Part shown: piece by piece, positions 44,490 to 52,088 of the stretch
How the letters are laid out: each line of letters starts with the position of its first letter
Position numbering within the stretch: position 1 is the first letter of the stretch
From: Leifsonia sp. NPDC080035
Lineage (GTDB): Bacteria; Actinomycetota; Actinomycetes; Actinomycetales; Microbacteriaceae
Assembly: GCF_040050925.1 (NCBI RefSeq)
Contig: NZ_CP157390.1
Span: 2,418,001-2,482,000 of the forward strand
Length of the DNA stretch: 64,000 bases
Direction of reading: 5' to 3'
Program-made: the position numbers and the translations under genes
Notes under the pieces: model-generated
Told to the model about the DNA's origin: nothing
Databases searched by the model: none
What the model saw: the letters and a program-made list of their open reading frames with translations, nothing else

Positions 44490-45611
44490 ATGAGCGCGAA
44501 CGAGAACGGTACCTACACGCTGGCGGACGGGACGGACATCGGTGCGCTCCCCAAGGTCTCGCTGCACGACCACCTGGACGGCGGCCTGCGCCCGTCGACC
44601 GTGCTGGAGCTCTCCGACGAGATCGGCCTCGAGCTGCCCGCGAGCGACGCCCCCTCGCTCGCCGCCTGGTTCGGCGAGAAGTCGAACTCCGGCTCGCTCG
44701 TGGAGTACCTGAAGACCTTCGACCTCACCACCGCGGTGATGCAGACCCGAGAGGGACTCTCCCGCGTCGCCCGCGAGTTCGTGCAGGACCTCGGCGCCGA
44801 CGGCGTCGTCTACGGCGAGATCCGCTGGGCGCCCGAGCAGCACCTGTCCCGCGGACTCAGCCTGGACGAGACCGTCGAGGCGGTGCAGGACGGCATCGAG
44901 CAGGGCATCCTGGACGTCCGCGAGACCGGCAAGCGCATCCGCGTCGGGCAGCTGGTCACGGCCATGCGCCACAACGACCGCGGCCTCGAGATCGCCGAGC
45001 TCGCCGTCCGTCACCGCGACAACGGCGTGGTCGGCTTCGACATCGCCGGCCCCGAGGCGGGCTTCCCGCCGTCGAACCACCGCGCCGCGTTCGACTACCT
45101 CGCGTCGCAGTTCTTCCCGACGACCGTGCACGCCGGCGAGGCGGACGGCCTGGACAGCATCCGCAGCGCCCTGCTCGACGGGCGTGCCCTGCGCCTCGGC
45201 CACGGCGTGCGCCTCGCCGAGGACATCACCGTGGAGCGCCAGGACGACGAGAACACCTACGTGACGCTCGGCACGCTCTCGCAGTGGGTGAAGGACCGCG
45301 AGATCGCCCTGGAGACCAGCCCGACCTCGAACCTGCAGACCGGGGCGATCGCGGCGTGGGGGAACGACATCCTCGACCACCCGTTCGACCTGCTCTACCA
45401 GCTCGGCTTCCGGGTCACCGTGAACACGGACAACCGCCTGATGAGCGGGACGACGCTCACCAGGGAGCTCAGCATCCTGGCGGACGCGTTCGCCTACGAC
45501 CGCACCGACCTCGAGATCTTCCAGCTGAACGCCGCCGCCGGCTCCTTCCTGCCGGTGGAGGAACGTGAGGAGCTCGCGGAGATCATCACAGCAGGTTTCG
45601 AGGGTTCCTGA
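44490..45611 (+). CDS. add: adenosine deaminase
   Basis: Converts adenosine to inosine, to be split by the phosphorylase at 49.7 kb. 373 residues. Zinc ligands H26 and H28 in LHDHLDGGLRP, the later HAGEADG (catalytic Glu), and VNTDNRLMSG for the metal-binding Asp. TAGATT (44477-44482) 7 nt before the ATG suggests its own leaderless promoter, 55 nt after deoA. Confidence 0.95.
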   Translation: MSANENGTYTLADGTDIGALPKVSLHDHLDGGLRPSTVLELSDEIGLELPASDAPSLAAWFGEKSNSGSLVEYLKTFDLTTAVMQTREGLSRVAREFVQDLGADGVVYGEIRWAPEQHLSRGLSLDETVEAVQDGIEQGILDVRETGKRIRVGQLVTAMRHNDRGLEIAELAVRHRDNGVVGFDIAGPEAGFPPSNHRAAFDYLASQFFPTTVHAGEADGLDSIRSALLDGRALRLGHGVRLAEDITVERQDDENTYVTLGTLSQWVKDREIALETSPTSNLQTGAIAAWGNDILDHPFDLLYQLGFRVTVNTDNRLMSGTTLTRELSILADAFAYDRTDLEIFQLNAAAGSFLPVEEREELAEIITAGFEGS

Positions 45612-45635
45612 GCCCTCGGGCGATACGCTGGTTTC

Positions 45636-46097
45636 ATGCCACTGCCACCGTTGCCCGCTTCCGCCGTGACCGTCGGGGCCCACGCCGCCGACTGGCGTCA
45701 GGCGGTGGAGCTGGCCGGTGAGGCGCTCGCGCGTTCCGGCGCGACGGAGCAGGGCTATTCGGCCCGGATGATCCAGGTGATCGAGGAGTTCGGCGCGTAC
45801 ATCGTGATCGCGCCGGGTCTCGCACTCGCGCACGCGCGACCGGGGCCCGACGTGAACCGGGACGGGCTGTCGGTGGTGATCCTCGACGAGCCGGTGGTGT
45901 TCGGCCACCCGCACAACGACCCGGTCTCGGTCGTCCTCGGCCTCGCGGTCACGACGCCGGAGGCGCACGTGACGAGCGTGGCGGAACTCGCGAACGTCTT
46001 CAACGACCCCGAGTCGATCCCCGCCCTCGCGGCGGCGACCGGTGTCGAGGAGGTCCAGCGCATCCTGACCCTCACAGAGGAGGAGGCGGCGCGGTGA
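45636..46097 (+). CDS. PTS EIIA component (mannitol/ascorbate class)
   Basis: 153 residues. Receives phosphate from HPr on the His in IAPGLALAHARP (H66) and hands it to EIIB. The sequence fits the PTS EIIA type-2 family. TACGCT (45624-45629) is 6 nt upstream of the ATG: leaderless. The EIIB gene overlaps by 4 bp but no EIIC follows, so the sugar specificity is unknown and the pair may serve a distant permease or a regulatory role. Confidence 0.88.
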   Translation: MPLPPLPASAVTVGAHAADWRQAVELAGEALARSGATEQGYSARMIQVIEEFGAYIVIAPGLALAHARPGPDVNRDGLSVVILDEPVVFGHPHNDPVSVVLGLAVTTPEAHVTSVAELANVFNDPESIPALAAATGVEEVQRILTLTEEEAAR

Positions 46098-46366
46098 AGA
46101 TCGTCGCCATCTGCGGCGTCGGGGTCGGCACCTCCGGCATCCTCAAGGTGAACGCCGAGCGGGTGCTCGACCGGCTGGGCCTGGACGCCGACGTGACCGC
46201 GGCGGACGCCGCCTCGATCGCGACCGCGGCCGCCGACGCGCAGATCATCCTGACGTCGCCCGAGCTTGTGGACCGGATCGGCAAGACGAACGCCGACGTG
46301 ATCGTCGTGCAGAACTACTTCGACCTCGACGAGCTCGAGCAGAAGCTGGACGAGGCGCTGGGCTAG
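46094..46366 (+). CDS. PTS EIIB component (ascorbate-like)
   Basis: 90 residues. The phosphorylated Cys is C7 in AICGVGVGTSGIL, followed by a small Rossmann-like fold. The glycine-rich loop after the Cys resembles UlaB/lactose-class EIIB. Starts with GTG overlapping the EIIA stop (GTGA). Immediately afterwards comes a convergent ArsR gene; no membrane component is present. Confidence 0.88.
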   Translation: MKIVAICGVGVGTSGILKVNAERVLDRLGLDADVTAADAASIATAAADAQIILTSPELVDRIGKTNADVIVVQNYFDLDELEQKLDEALG

Positions 46367-46383
46367 AGCGGTCGGGTGACGCC

Positions 46384-46420
46384 GGCGATCCCGTCTCAGG
46401 CGATCCCGTCTCGGGCGATC
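46384..46420. repeat. 15-bp tandem repeat at the arsR 3' end
   Basis: GGCGATCCCGTCTCA (46384-46398), GGCGATCCCGTCTCG (46399-46413) and a partial third GGCGATC (46414-46420). Covers the last codons and the stop of the ArsR gene. Confidence 0.7.
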
Positions 46421-46710
46421 AGGGCGTCGATGAGGCCGGGGAAGCGGGCGTCGAGCTCCTCGCGGCGCAGCTGGATCTCGTGCGTGCGCCCGGTGACGAT
46501 GGTGCGTGTGACGCCGGCCTCGCGGAGCGTCTTGAAGTGGTGCGCCATGGTGGACTTCTGGACGTCGACGCCCCACTCGGTCATCGCCTTCGGGTGGGGT
46601 CGCCCGTCCGCCAGGGCGCGCACGATCTGCAGGCGGATGGGATCGGCGACCGCGCGGAGCACATCCACCAGCTCGACATCCTCGATCGGAGGGCTGGGGT
46701 AGTCGGACAT
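46396..46710 (-). CDS. ArsR-family helix-turn-helix regulator
   Basis: 104 residues: VLRAVADPIRLQIVRALADG opens a winged-helix domain, followed by KSTMAHHFKTLREAGV as recognition helix and the wing TIVTGRTHEIQLR. No Cys or His cluster typical of metal sensors, so a non-metal signal is likely. ATG at 46708-46710 chosen; an upstream in-frame start would run through the promoter and operator of the divergent MFS gene. Its product probably represses that efflux gene. Confidence 0.85.
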   Translation of the reverse strand: MSDYPSPPIEDVELVDVLRAVADPIRLQIVRALADGRPHPKAMTEWGVDVQKSTMAHHFKTLREAGVTRTIVTGRTHEIQLRREELDARFPGLIDALIARDGIA

Positions 46711-46726
46711 GCGGGCGCCTCGAAAA

Positions 46727-46750
46727 ATAGTTTGACAGTCATCGAACAAT
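46727..46750. promoter_or_regulatory. Probable ArsR operator
   Basis: Imperfect inverted repeat ATAGTTTGA (46727-46735), 6-nt gap, TCGAACAAT (46742-46750), matching at 7 of 9 positions. It covers the -35 box of the MFS promoter. TCGAACAAT recurs at 46778-46786 just inside the MFS gene. Confidence 0.5.
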
Positions 46751-46761
46751 AGTCGTACCGT
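46732..46761 (+). promoter_or_regulatory. Promoter of the MFS efflux gene
   Basis: Consensus TTGACA (46732-46737), 18-bp spacer, TACCGT (46756-46761), then 6 nt to the ATG at 46768. The best full promoter in the window; the transcript would begin at or next to the start codon. Confidence 0.65.
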
Positions 46762-46767
46762 AACGGT

Positions 46768-48000
46768 ATGACACTCGTCGAACAATCATACCGCGGAGTG
46801 ACCCTGAAGCTCTCGGTGCTCGCCGCCGCGATGTTCGTGGTCGGCACCAACGCCTTCGTCATCGCGGGCCTGCTGCCGCAGGTGGCGGAGGGACTCGGCT
46901 CCACCGCGACCGCGGTGAGCTACTCGATCACGATCTACTCCCTGCTCGTCGCGGTCGCCGCTCCCGCCGTGTCCATCCTGCTGCCGCGAATGCCGCGGGC
47001 GGCGCTGATGGCGGTGGGGCTCGGGGTGTTCGCCGCGGGAACGGCGGTCGCCGCGCTCGCCCCGAACCTCGGGGTCTTCATCGCCGGGCGGTCGCTCGCG
47101 GGCATCGGCGGCGCCGCGCTCGTGCCCACCGCGACCGCGGCCGCCGCCTCCCTCGCCGCGCCGGAGAAGCGCGGCCGTGCGCTCGCGCTGGTCGGGGCCG
47201 GCTTCACCCTCGCGACCGCTGTCGGCTCCCCGCTGGGGACGGCGCTCGGGGGCCTCGCCGGCTGGCGCTTCGCGATGTGGTGCATCGTCGCGATCGGCGT
47301 GCTGCTCGTCGCCGCCATCCCGCTCGTGGTCACCGGCGTCCCGACGACGGCCGCGGTCTCGCTGCGCCGCCGGCTCGCGCCGCTCGCCGACCTGCGCGTC
47401 GTGGCGCCGCTCGCCACGACGCTGCTGATGGTCGCCGGTTTCAACATCGTCTACATCTTCTCCGCGGCCGTCACCCGCGCATCCACCGGGGGATCGGGAA
47501 CGCTGCTGGCGGTGCTGCTTCTCGCCTACGGCGTGGCCGGGGTCGCGGGGAACGCCGTGGCGGGCCCGTTCACGGACCGGTTCGGCAACCGCCGCGTCGC
47601 GGTGACCGCGCTCGCGGTGCAGTCGCTCGCCCTGCTCGCACTGCCGTTCGCGGAGGCGTCGTTCGCCGCATCCATCGTGGTGTTCGCGATCTGGGGCGTC
47701 GCGGCGTTCGCGATCGCCATCCCGGTGCAGCACCGGCTGGTGAACGTGGACCCGGAGAGTTCGGCGCTCGCGCTGTCCTGGTACTCCACCGCGATGTACG
47801 TCGGGATCGCGATCGCGCCGCCGATCGGAACGCTCGCCCTCGCCGCCGGCGGGGCCGTCGCCGTGCCCTTCGCGGGCGCGATCGTGACGGCGGCCGCGCT
47901 GGCCGCGTTCGTCCTCGGCTACGCCGCGCGCGCCCCGCGACGAGCCCAGGCCGCGGCGGCCGAGCACAGGGAAAAGGTCGCGAATCGCGCGGAAAGCTGA
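46768..48000 (+). CDS. MFS transporter, drug-efflux (DHA1) type
   Basis: 410 residues with twelve helices. The N-terminal VVGTNAFVIAGLLPQVAEGL and the motif C-like LGGLAGWRFAMWC near helix 5 resemble AraJ/Cml-type proton antiporters. Expected to export a small toxic compound; which one is not evident. Divergent from an ArsR regulator with a shared operator-like site, a standard inducible-efflux arrangement. Confidence 0.88.
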   Translation: MTLVEQSYRGVTLKLSVLAAAMFVVGTNAFVIAGLLPQVAEGLGSTATAVSYSITIYSLLVAVAAPAVSILLPRMPRAALMAVGLGVFAAGTAVAALAPNLGVFIAGRSLAGIGGAALVPTATAAAASLAAPEKRGRALALVGAGFTLATAVGSPLGTALGGLAGWRFAMWCIVAIGVLLVAAIPLVVTGVPTTAAVSLRRRLAPLADLRVVAPLATTLLMVAGFNIVYIFSAAVTRASTGGSGTLLAVLLLAYGVAGVAGNAVAGPFTDRFGNRRVAVTALAVQSLALLALPFAEASFAASIVVFAIWGVAAFAIAIPVQHRLVNVDPESSALALSWYSTAMYVGIAIAPPIGTLALAAGGAVAVPFAGAIVTAAALAAFVLGYAARAPRRAQAAAAEHREKVANRAES

Positions 48001-48016
48001 CCTCTTTCCTGTGCTC
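47962..48016. terminator. Long hairpin between converging MFS and phosphohexomutase genes
   Basis: GAGCACAGGGAAAAGGTC (47962-47979) pairs with GACCTCTTTCCTGTGCTC (47999-48016) at 16 of 18 positions. It overlaps the last 13 codons of the MFS gene and ends 11 nt before the end of the opposing gene; likely works in both directions. Confidence 0.6.
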
Positions 48017-48026
48017 GGCGGTCGGA

Positions 48027-49724
48027 TCAGCGGGTGAGGCTGCGCATGGCGTCCGCGAGGGCGGCGACGCGGGCGGTCGCGGTGGCGCGGCGCTCGGCGA
48101 CGCTGCCCTCGTCGCTGGACGCGTCGATGTAGATCTTCAGCTTCGGCTCCGTGCCGGACGGCCGCACCATGACGCGCGAGCCGTCCGCGAGGCGGATCCG
48201 CAGCACGTCGCTCGGCGGCAGGCCCTCGAAGCCGTCGCTCAGGTCGTCGATGCGCTCCACGGCCACCTCGCCGAGTCTCGCCGGCGGGTTCGAGCGCAGG
48301 GCGGACATGATCTCGCCGATGCGGGACAGGTCCGTCACGCGGATCGAGATCTGGTCGCTCGCGAAAAAGCCGAACCGCTCGGCGAACGCGTCGAGCCGAT
48401 CCCCGAACGTCGTGCCATCGGCGGCGAGCGTGCTGACCAGGTCCAGGAGCGCGATCGCGGCCGAGATGCCGTCCTTGTCGCGGACCGTCCCCGGGTTCAC
48501 CAGGTAGCCGAGCGCCTCCTCGTAGCCGTAGATCAGGCCGGGCGCGCGCGAGACCCACTTGAATCCGGTCAGCGTGTCGGCGAAGTCCAGGTGGTAGGCC
48601 GCGGCGACGGCCGCCAGCGCCGGGGAGGACACGATCGAGCAGGCGAGCACCCCGAACGGAGCGGAGTCGCCCGCGGCGGCCGAGGCCAGCTCGGCCGCGC
48701 GCCAGCCGAGCAGCGCGCCGACCTCGTTTCCGCTCAGCCGGCGGTAGCCGTCGGCGGACGAGGCGTCGGGGATGGCGACGGCGAGCCGATCGGCGTCCGG
48801 GTCGTTGGCGATCACGAGATCGACGCCCGCCTCCCGTGCGGTGGCGAACGCGAGATCCATCGCGCCCGGCTCTTCCGGGTTCGGGAAGGCGACCGTCGGG
48901 AAGGCGGGGTCGGGGTCGCGCTGGGCGGTCACGACGGTCGGCTCCGCGAAGCCCGCCGCCCGGAACACGGCCTGGGCGGTGCGCCAGCCGACACCGTGCA
49001 TCGCGGTGTAGGCGAAGGAGACGGCGTCACGCGGTGCCGTCGTCGTCGCCACGGCGGCGGTGGCCTCGATGTAGGCCCGCTCGACGTCCTCCGAAGCGAC
49101 CTCGTACTGCTCCGACCGCGGCAGGTCGGCGACGCTGCCCGCGGCGACCTCGAGGATGTGCGCGGCGATCTCGGCGTCCGTCGGGGACACGATCTGGGAG
49201 CCGTTGTCCGTGCCGCCGAGGTACACCTTGTAGCCGTTGTCGTTCGGCGGGTTGTGGCTGGCGGTGACCATCACCCCGGCGCTGACGTCGAGGTGGCGGA
49301 CCGCGAACGCGAGCACCGGCGTCGGCAGCAGCCGCGGCAGCAGGATGGCGCGCACGCCGGCTCCCGCCATCAGCTCGGCGGTGTCCCGTGCGAACACGTC
49401 GGAGTTCTTCCGGCCGTCGTAGCCGATCACGACCGATGGCGTGCCGCGCTCGGCGTGCTCCAGCAGCCAGCGGGCGAACCCGGCGGCGGCCTGGGCGACC
49501 AGCACCCGGTTCATCCGGTTGGGCCCTGCGGCGACCTCCCCGCGAAGGCCGGCGGTGCCGAAGGCGAGGCGCGTGTCGAAGCGCGAGTGCAGGTCGGCGA
49601 CGGCCTCCGCCGAGCCGGCCTCGGCGGCGGCGATGAGGTCGTCGAGCTCCTGGCGGGTCTCCGGGTCGGGATCCTGGGCGAGCCAGGCGCGGGCATCGGC
49701 GATGAGGCGGGCGGTGTCGCTCAC
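48027..49724 (-). CDS. phosphohexomutase (phosphoglucomutase/phosphomannomutase family)
   Basis: 565 residues of the alpha-D-phosphohexomutase family, long PgcA/PMM2-like type. The catalytic Ser is S156 in VTASHNPPNDNGYK; the metal loop DPDADRLAVA and sugar loop GYEEALGY are present, and GTEPKLKIY closes the phosphate site. Next to a purine nucleoside phosphorylase, it could process ribose 1-phosphate (phosphopentomutase-like) as well as hexose phosphates; homologues with that activity exist. GTG start overlaps the phosphorylase stop. Confidence 0.9.
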   Translation of the reverse strand: MSDTARLIADARAWLAQDPDPETRQELDDLIAAAEAGSAEAVADLHSRFDTRLAFGTAGLRGEVAAGPNRMNRVLVAQAAAGFARWLLEHAERGTPSVVIGYDGRKNSDVFARDTAELMAGAGVRAILLPRLLPTPVLAFAVRHLDVSAGVMVTASHNPPNDNGYKVYLGGTDNGSQIVSPTDAEIAAHILEVAAGSVADLPRSEQYEVASEDVERAYIEATAAVATTTAPRDAVSFAYTAMHGVGWRTAQAVFRAAGFAEPTVVTAQRDPDPAFPTVAFPNPEEPGAMDLAFATAREAGVDLVIANDPDADRLAVAIPDASSADGYRRLSGNEVGALLGWRAAELASAAAGDSAPFGVLACSIVSSPALAAVAAAYHLDFADTLTGFKWVSRAPGLIYGYEEALGYLVNPGTVRDKDGISAAIALLDLVSTLAADGTTFGDRLDAFAERFGFFASDQISIRVTDLSRIGEIMSALRSNPPARLGEVAVERIDDLSDGFEGLPPSDVLRIRLADGSRVMVRPSGTEPKLKIYIDASSDEGSVAERRATATARVAALADAMRSLTR

Positions 49725-50554
49725 AGCGCCTCCACGATCTGGGCGAGGAGGGCGCTGATCACCGGCTCCGCCTCGCGTCCGGCGTCGATGACCTCCTGGT
49801 GGCTGAGCGGCGTCTTCTGGATGCCGGCCGCGAGGTTCGTGATCAGCGACATCCCGAGGATCTCCATCCCGGCCTGACGCGCGGCGATCGCCTCCAGGGC
49901 CGTCGACATCCCGACGATGTGACCGCCGATGGCCTTCGCCATCTGCACCTCGGCCGGGGTCTCGTAGTGCGGGCCGCGGAACTGGGTGTAGACGCCCTCG
50001 TCGAGGCTCGGGTCGATGGCCTTCGCGACCGCGCGCAGACGCGAGGAGTAGAGGTCGGTGAGGTCGATGAAGGTGGCGCCCTCCAGCGGCGAGTCGGCGG
50101 TGAGGTTGATGTGGTCGCTGATCAGGACGGGCGTGCCCGGCGTCCAGTGCTCCTTGATGCCTCCCGCGCCGTTGGTGAGGATCATCGTCTTCGCGCCGGC
50201 GGCCGCGGCGGTGCGGACGCTGTGCACGACGCGACGGACCCCGTGACCCTCGTAGTAGTGCGTGCGTGCGCCGATGACGAGGGCGTGCTTGCCGTTCGGA
50301 AGGCGGATGGAGCGCAGGGTGCCGACGTGACCCTCCAGGGCGGGCTTGCTGAAGCCGAGGATCTCGGTCGCGGGAACGGTGGCGACGGTCTCGCCGATGA
50401 GGTCGGCCGCCTTGCCCCAGCCGCTGCCGAGGGTGAGCGCGATGTCATGAGTGGGCACGCCGGTCTTCTCCGCCAGCTGCGCCGCCGCCTCCCGCGCCAC
50501 CTCGAACGGGTCGGTGGCCGGGTCGTCGAGCGGGTTCAGAGTGGTTTCGAGCAT
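49721..50554 (-). CDS. punA: purine nucleoside phosphorylase
   Basis: 277 residues of the trimeric PNP class, splitting inosine or guanosine with phosphate. LTLGSGWGKAAD carries the phosphate-binding Ser, GARTHYYEGH the active-site His, and LTNGAGGI plus MSTALEAIAARQ finish the signature. TAGAGT (50561-50566) lies 6 nt before the ATG: leaderless. Together with Add and the uptake system at 37-45 kb it completes purine salvage. Confidence 0.94.
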   Translation of the reverse strand: MLETTLNPLDDPATDPFEVAREAAAQLAEKTGVPTHDIALTLGSGWGKAADLIGETVATVPATEILGFSKPALEGHVGTLRSIRLPNGKHALVIGARTHYYEGHGVRRVVHSVRTAAAAGAKTMILTNGAGGIKEHWTPGTPVLISDHINLTADSPLEGATFIDLTDLYSSRLRAVAKAIDPSLDEGVYTQFRGPHYETPAEVQMAKAIGGHIVGMSTALEAIAARQAGMEILGMSLITNLAAGIQKTPLSHQEVIDAGREAEPVISALLAQIVEAL

Positions 50555-50637
50555 GAGGCAACTCTACTGAGCGAGTTCGGCCGGTACACGGACGGCGGCT
50601 CGCGCATCGGTGCACGGCATACGGAAGAATGGATGGC

Positions 50638-52074
50638 ATGGCCTATGAATTCGAGCGGAAGCAGCGGATCGCCGTCCTCGGCGGCGGACCCGGCGGCTAC
50701 GAGGCGGCGATCGCCGGCGCCCAGCTGGGCGCCGACGTCACCCTGATCGAGCGTTCCGGCGTGGGAGGCTCGGCCGTCATCACCGACGTCGTCCCCTCGA
50801 AGAGCCTCATCGCCACCGCCGAGGCCACGAACTCGATCGCCGAGGCGGCCGACCTGGGCGTGCAGTTCTTCTCGCGCAGCGAGCACGGCAAGCCGGTGCG
50901 TCCCGAGATCGCCGTCAACCTCGCCGCCGTGAACAAGCGGCTGATGGGCCTCGCCCGGCAGCAGTCCGAGGACATGCGCGCAGAACTCGTCCGCTCCGGC
51001 GTGCGCATCGTCACCGGCGAGGGCCGTCTGGACGGTTCCAGCGCGATCATCGTCTCCACGGCGAAGGGCGACACGGGGACCGACTTCGACCGGGTCGAGG
51101 CGGACACCATCGTCATCGCCGTCGGCGCAAGCCCGCGCATCCTTTCGTCCGCGGAGCCCGACGGGGAGCGCATCCTCACCTGGACGCAGCTCTACGACCT
51201 CGGCTCGGTGCCGGAGCACCTCATCGTGGTCGGCTCCGGCGTGACCGGCGCCGAGTTCGCCTCCGCGTACACCGCGCTCGGCTCCAAGGTGACGCTGATC
51301 TCCTCCCGCGACCAGGTGCTCCCCGGCGAGGACGCGGACGCCGCGCGCGTGATCGAAAACGTCTTCAAGCGCAACGGCATGCAGGTGCTCTCGAAGTCGC
51401 GCGCCGAGTCGGTGAAGCGGACCGAGAACGGCGTCGTCGCGACCCTCACCGACGGCAGGACCGTCGAGGGCACGCACTGTCTGATGGCCGTCGGCTCCAT
51501 CCCGAACACCGCGGGCATCGGCCTGGAGGAGGCGGGCGTGCAGCTCACGCCGTCCGGGCACATCCGGGTGAACCGGGTGGCGCGCACGTCCATCCCGAAC
51601 ATCTACGCGGCCGGGGACTGCTCCGACATGCTGCCGCTGGCCTCCGTCGCCTCGATGCAGGGCCGCACCGCCGTCTTCCACGCGATGGGCGACGCGGTGA
51701 ACCCGATCGAGCTGCGCAACGTGACCTCCAACATCTTCACCCAGCCGGAGATCGCGACGGTCGGCTGGAACCAGAAGCAGATCGAGGATGGCATCGCTCA
51801 GGGCGACATCTACAAGCTGCCGCTGAAGTCCAACCCGCGCGCGAAGATGCTCGGGATCCGCGACGGGTTCGTGAAGCTGTTCGCCCGCACTGGATCGGGC
51901 ACGGTGATCGGCGGGGTGATCGTGGCGCCGCGTGCGTCCGAGCTGATCTTCCCCCTCGCGCTGGCGGTCGAGCACCGCCTCACGGTCGACCAGGTGGCGC
52001 GCGCGTTCACGGTCTACCCGTCGCTCTCCGGCTCCATCTCGGACGCGGCCCGCGCGATGCACATCGTTCTCTAG
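50638..52074 (+). CDS. Lpd-like flavoprotein disulfide reductase family member lacking redox cysteines
   Basis: 478 residues with FAD-binding GGGPGGYEAA near the N-terminus, NAD-binding GSGVTGAEFAS in the middle and a complete dimerisation domain. Where lipoamide dehydrogenase has its CxxxxC pair, this protein reads GGSAVITDVVPSK: both redox Cys are absent. That is the pattern of the NAD(P)H quinone reductase LpdA branch in actinobacteria, so quinone or similar acceptors are likely. I chose the ATG at 50638 (AAGAAT box 7 nt before it); an ATG at 50629 adds three residues. Confidence 0.88.
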   Translation: MAYEFERKQRIAVLGGGPGGYEAAIAGAQLGADVTLIERSGVGGSAVITDVVPSKSLIATAEATNSIAEAADLGVQFFSRSEHGKPVRPEIAVNLAAVNKRLMGLARQQSEDMRAELVRSGVRIVTGEGRLDGSSAIIVSTAKGDTGTDFDRVEADTIVIAVGASPRILSSAEPDGERILTWTQLYDLGSVPEHLIVVGSGVTGAEFASAYTALGSKVTLISSRDQVLPGEDADAARVIENVFKRNGMQVLSKSRAESVKRTENGVVATLTDGRTVEGTHCLMAVGSIPNTAGIGLEEAGVQLTPSGHIRVNRVARTSIPNIYAAGDCSDMLPLASVASMQGRTAVFHAMGDAVNPIELRNVTSNIFTQPEIATVGWNQKQIEDGIAQGDIYKLPLKSNPRAKMLGIRDGFVKLFARTGSGTVIGGVIVAPRASELIFPLALAVEHRLTVDQVARAFTVYPSLSGSISDAARAMHIVL

Positions 52075-52088
52075 GACGGGGTCGGGGG

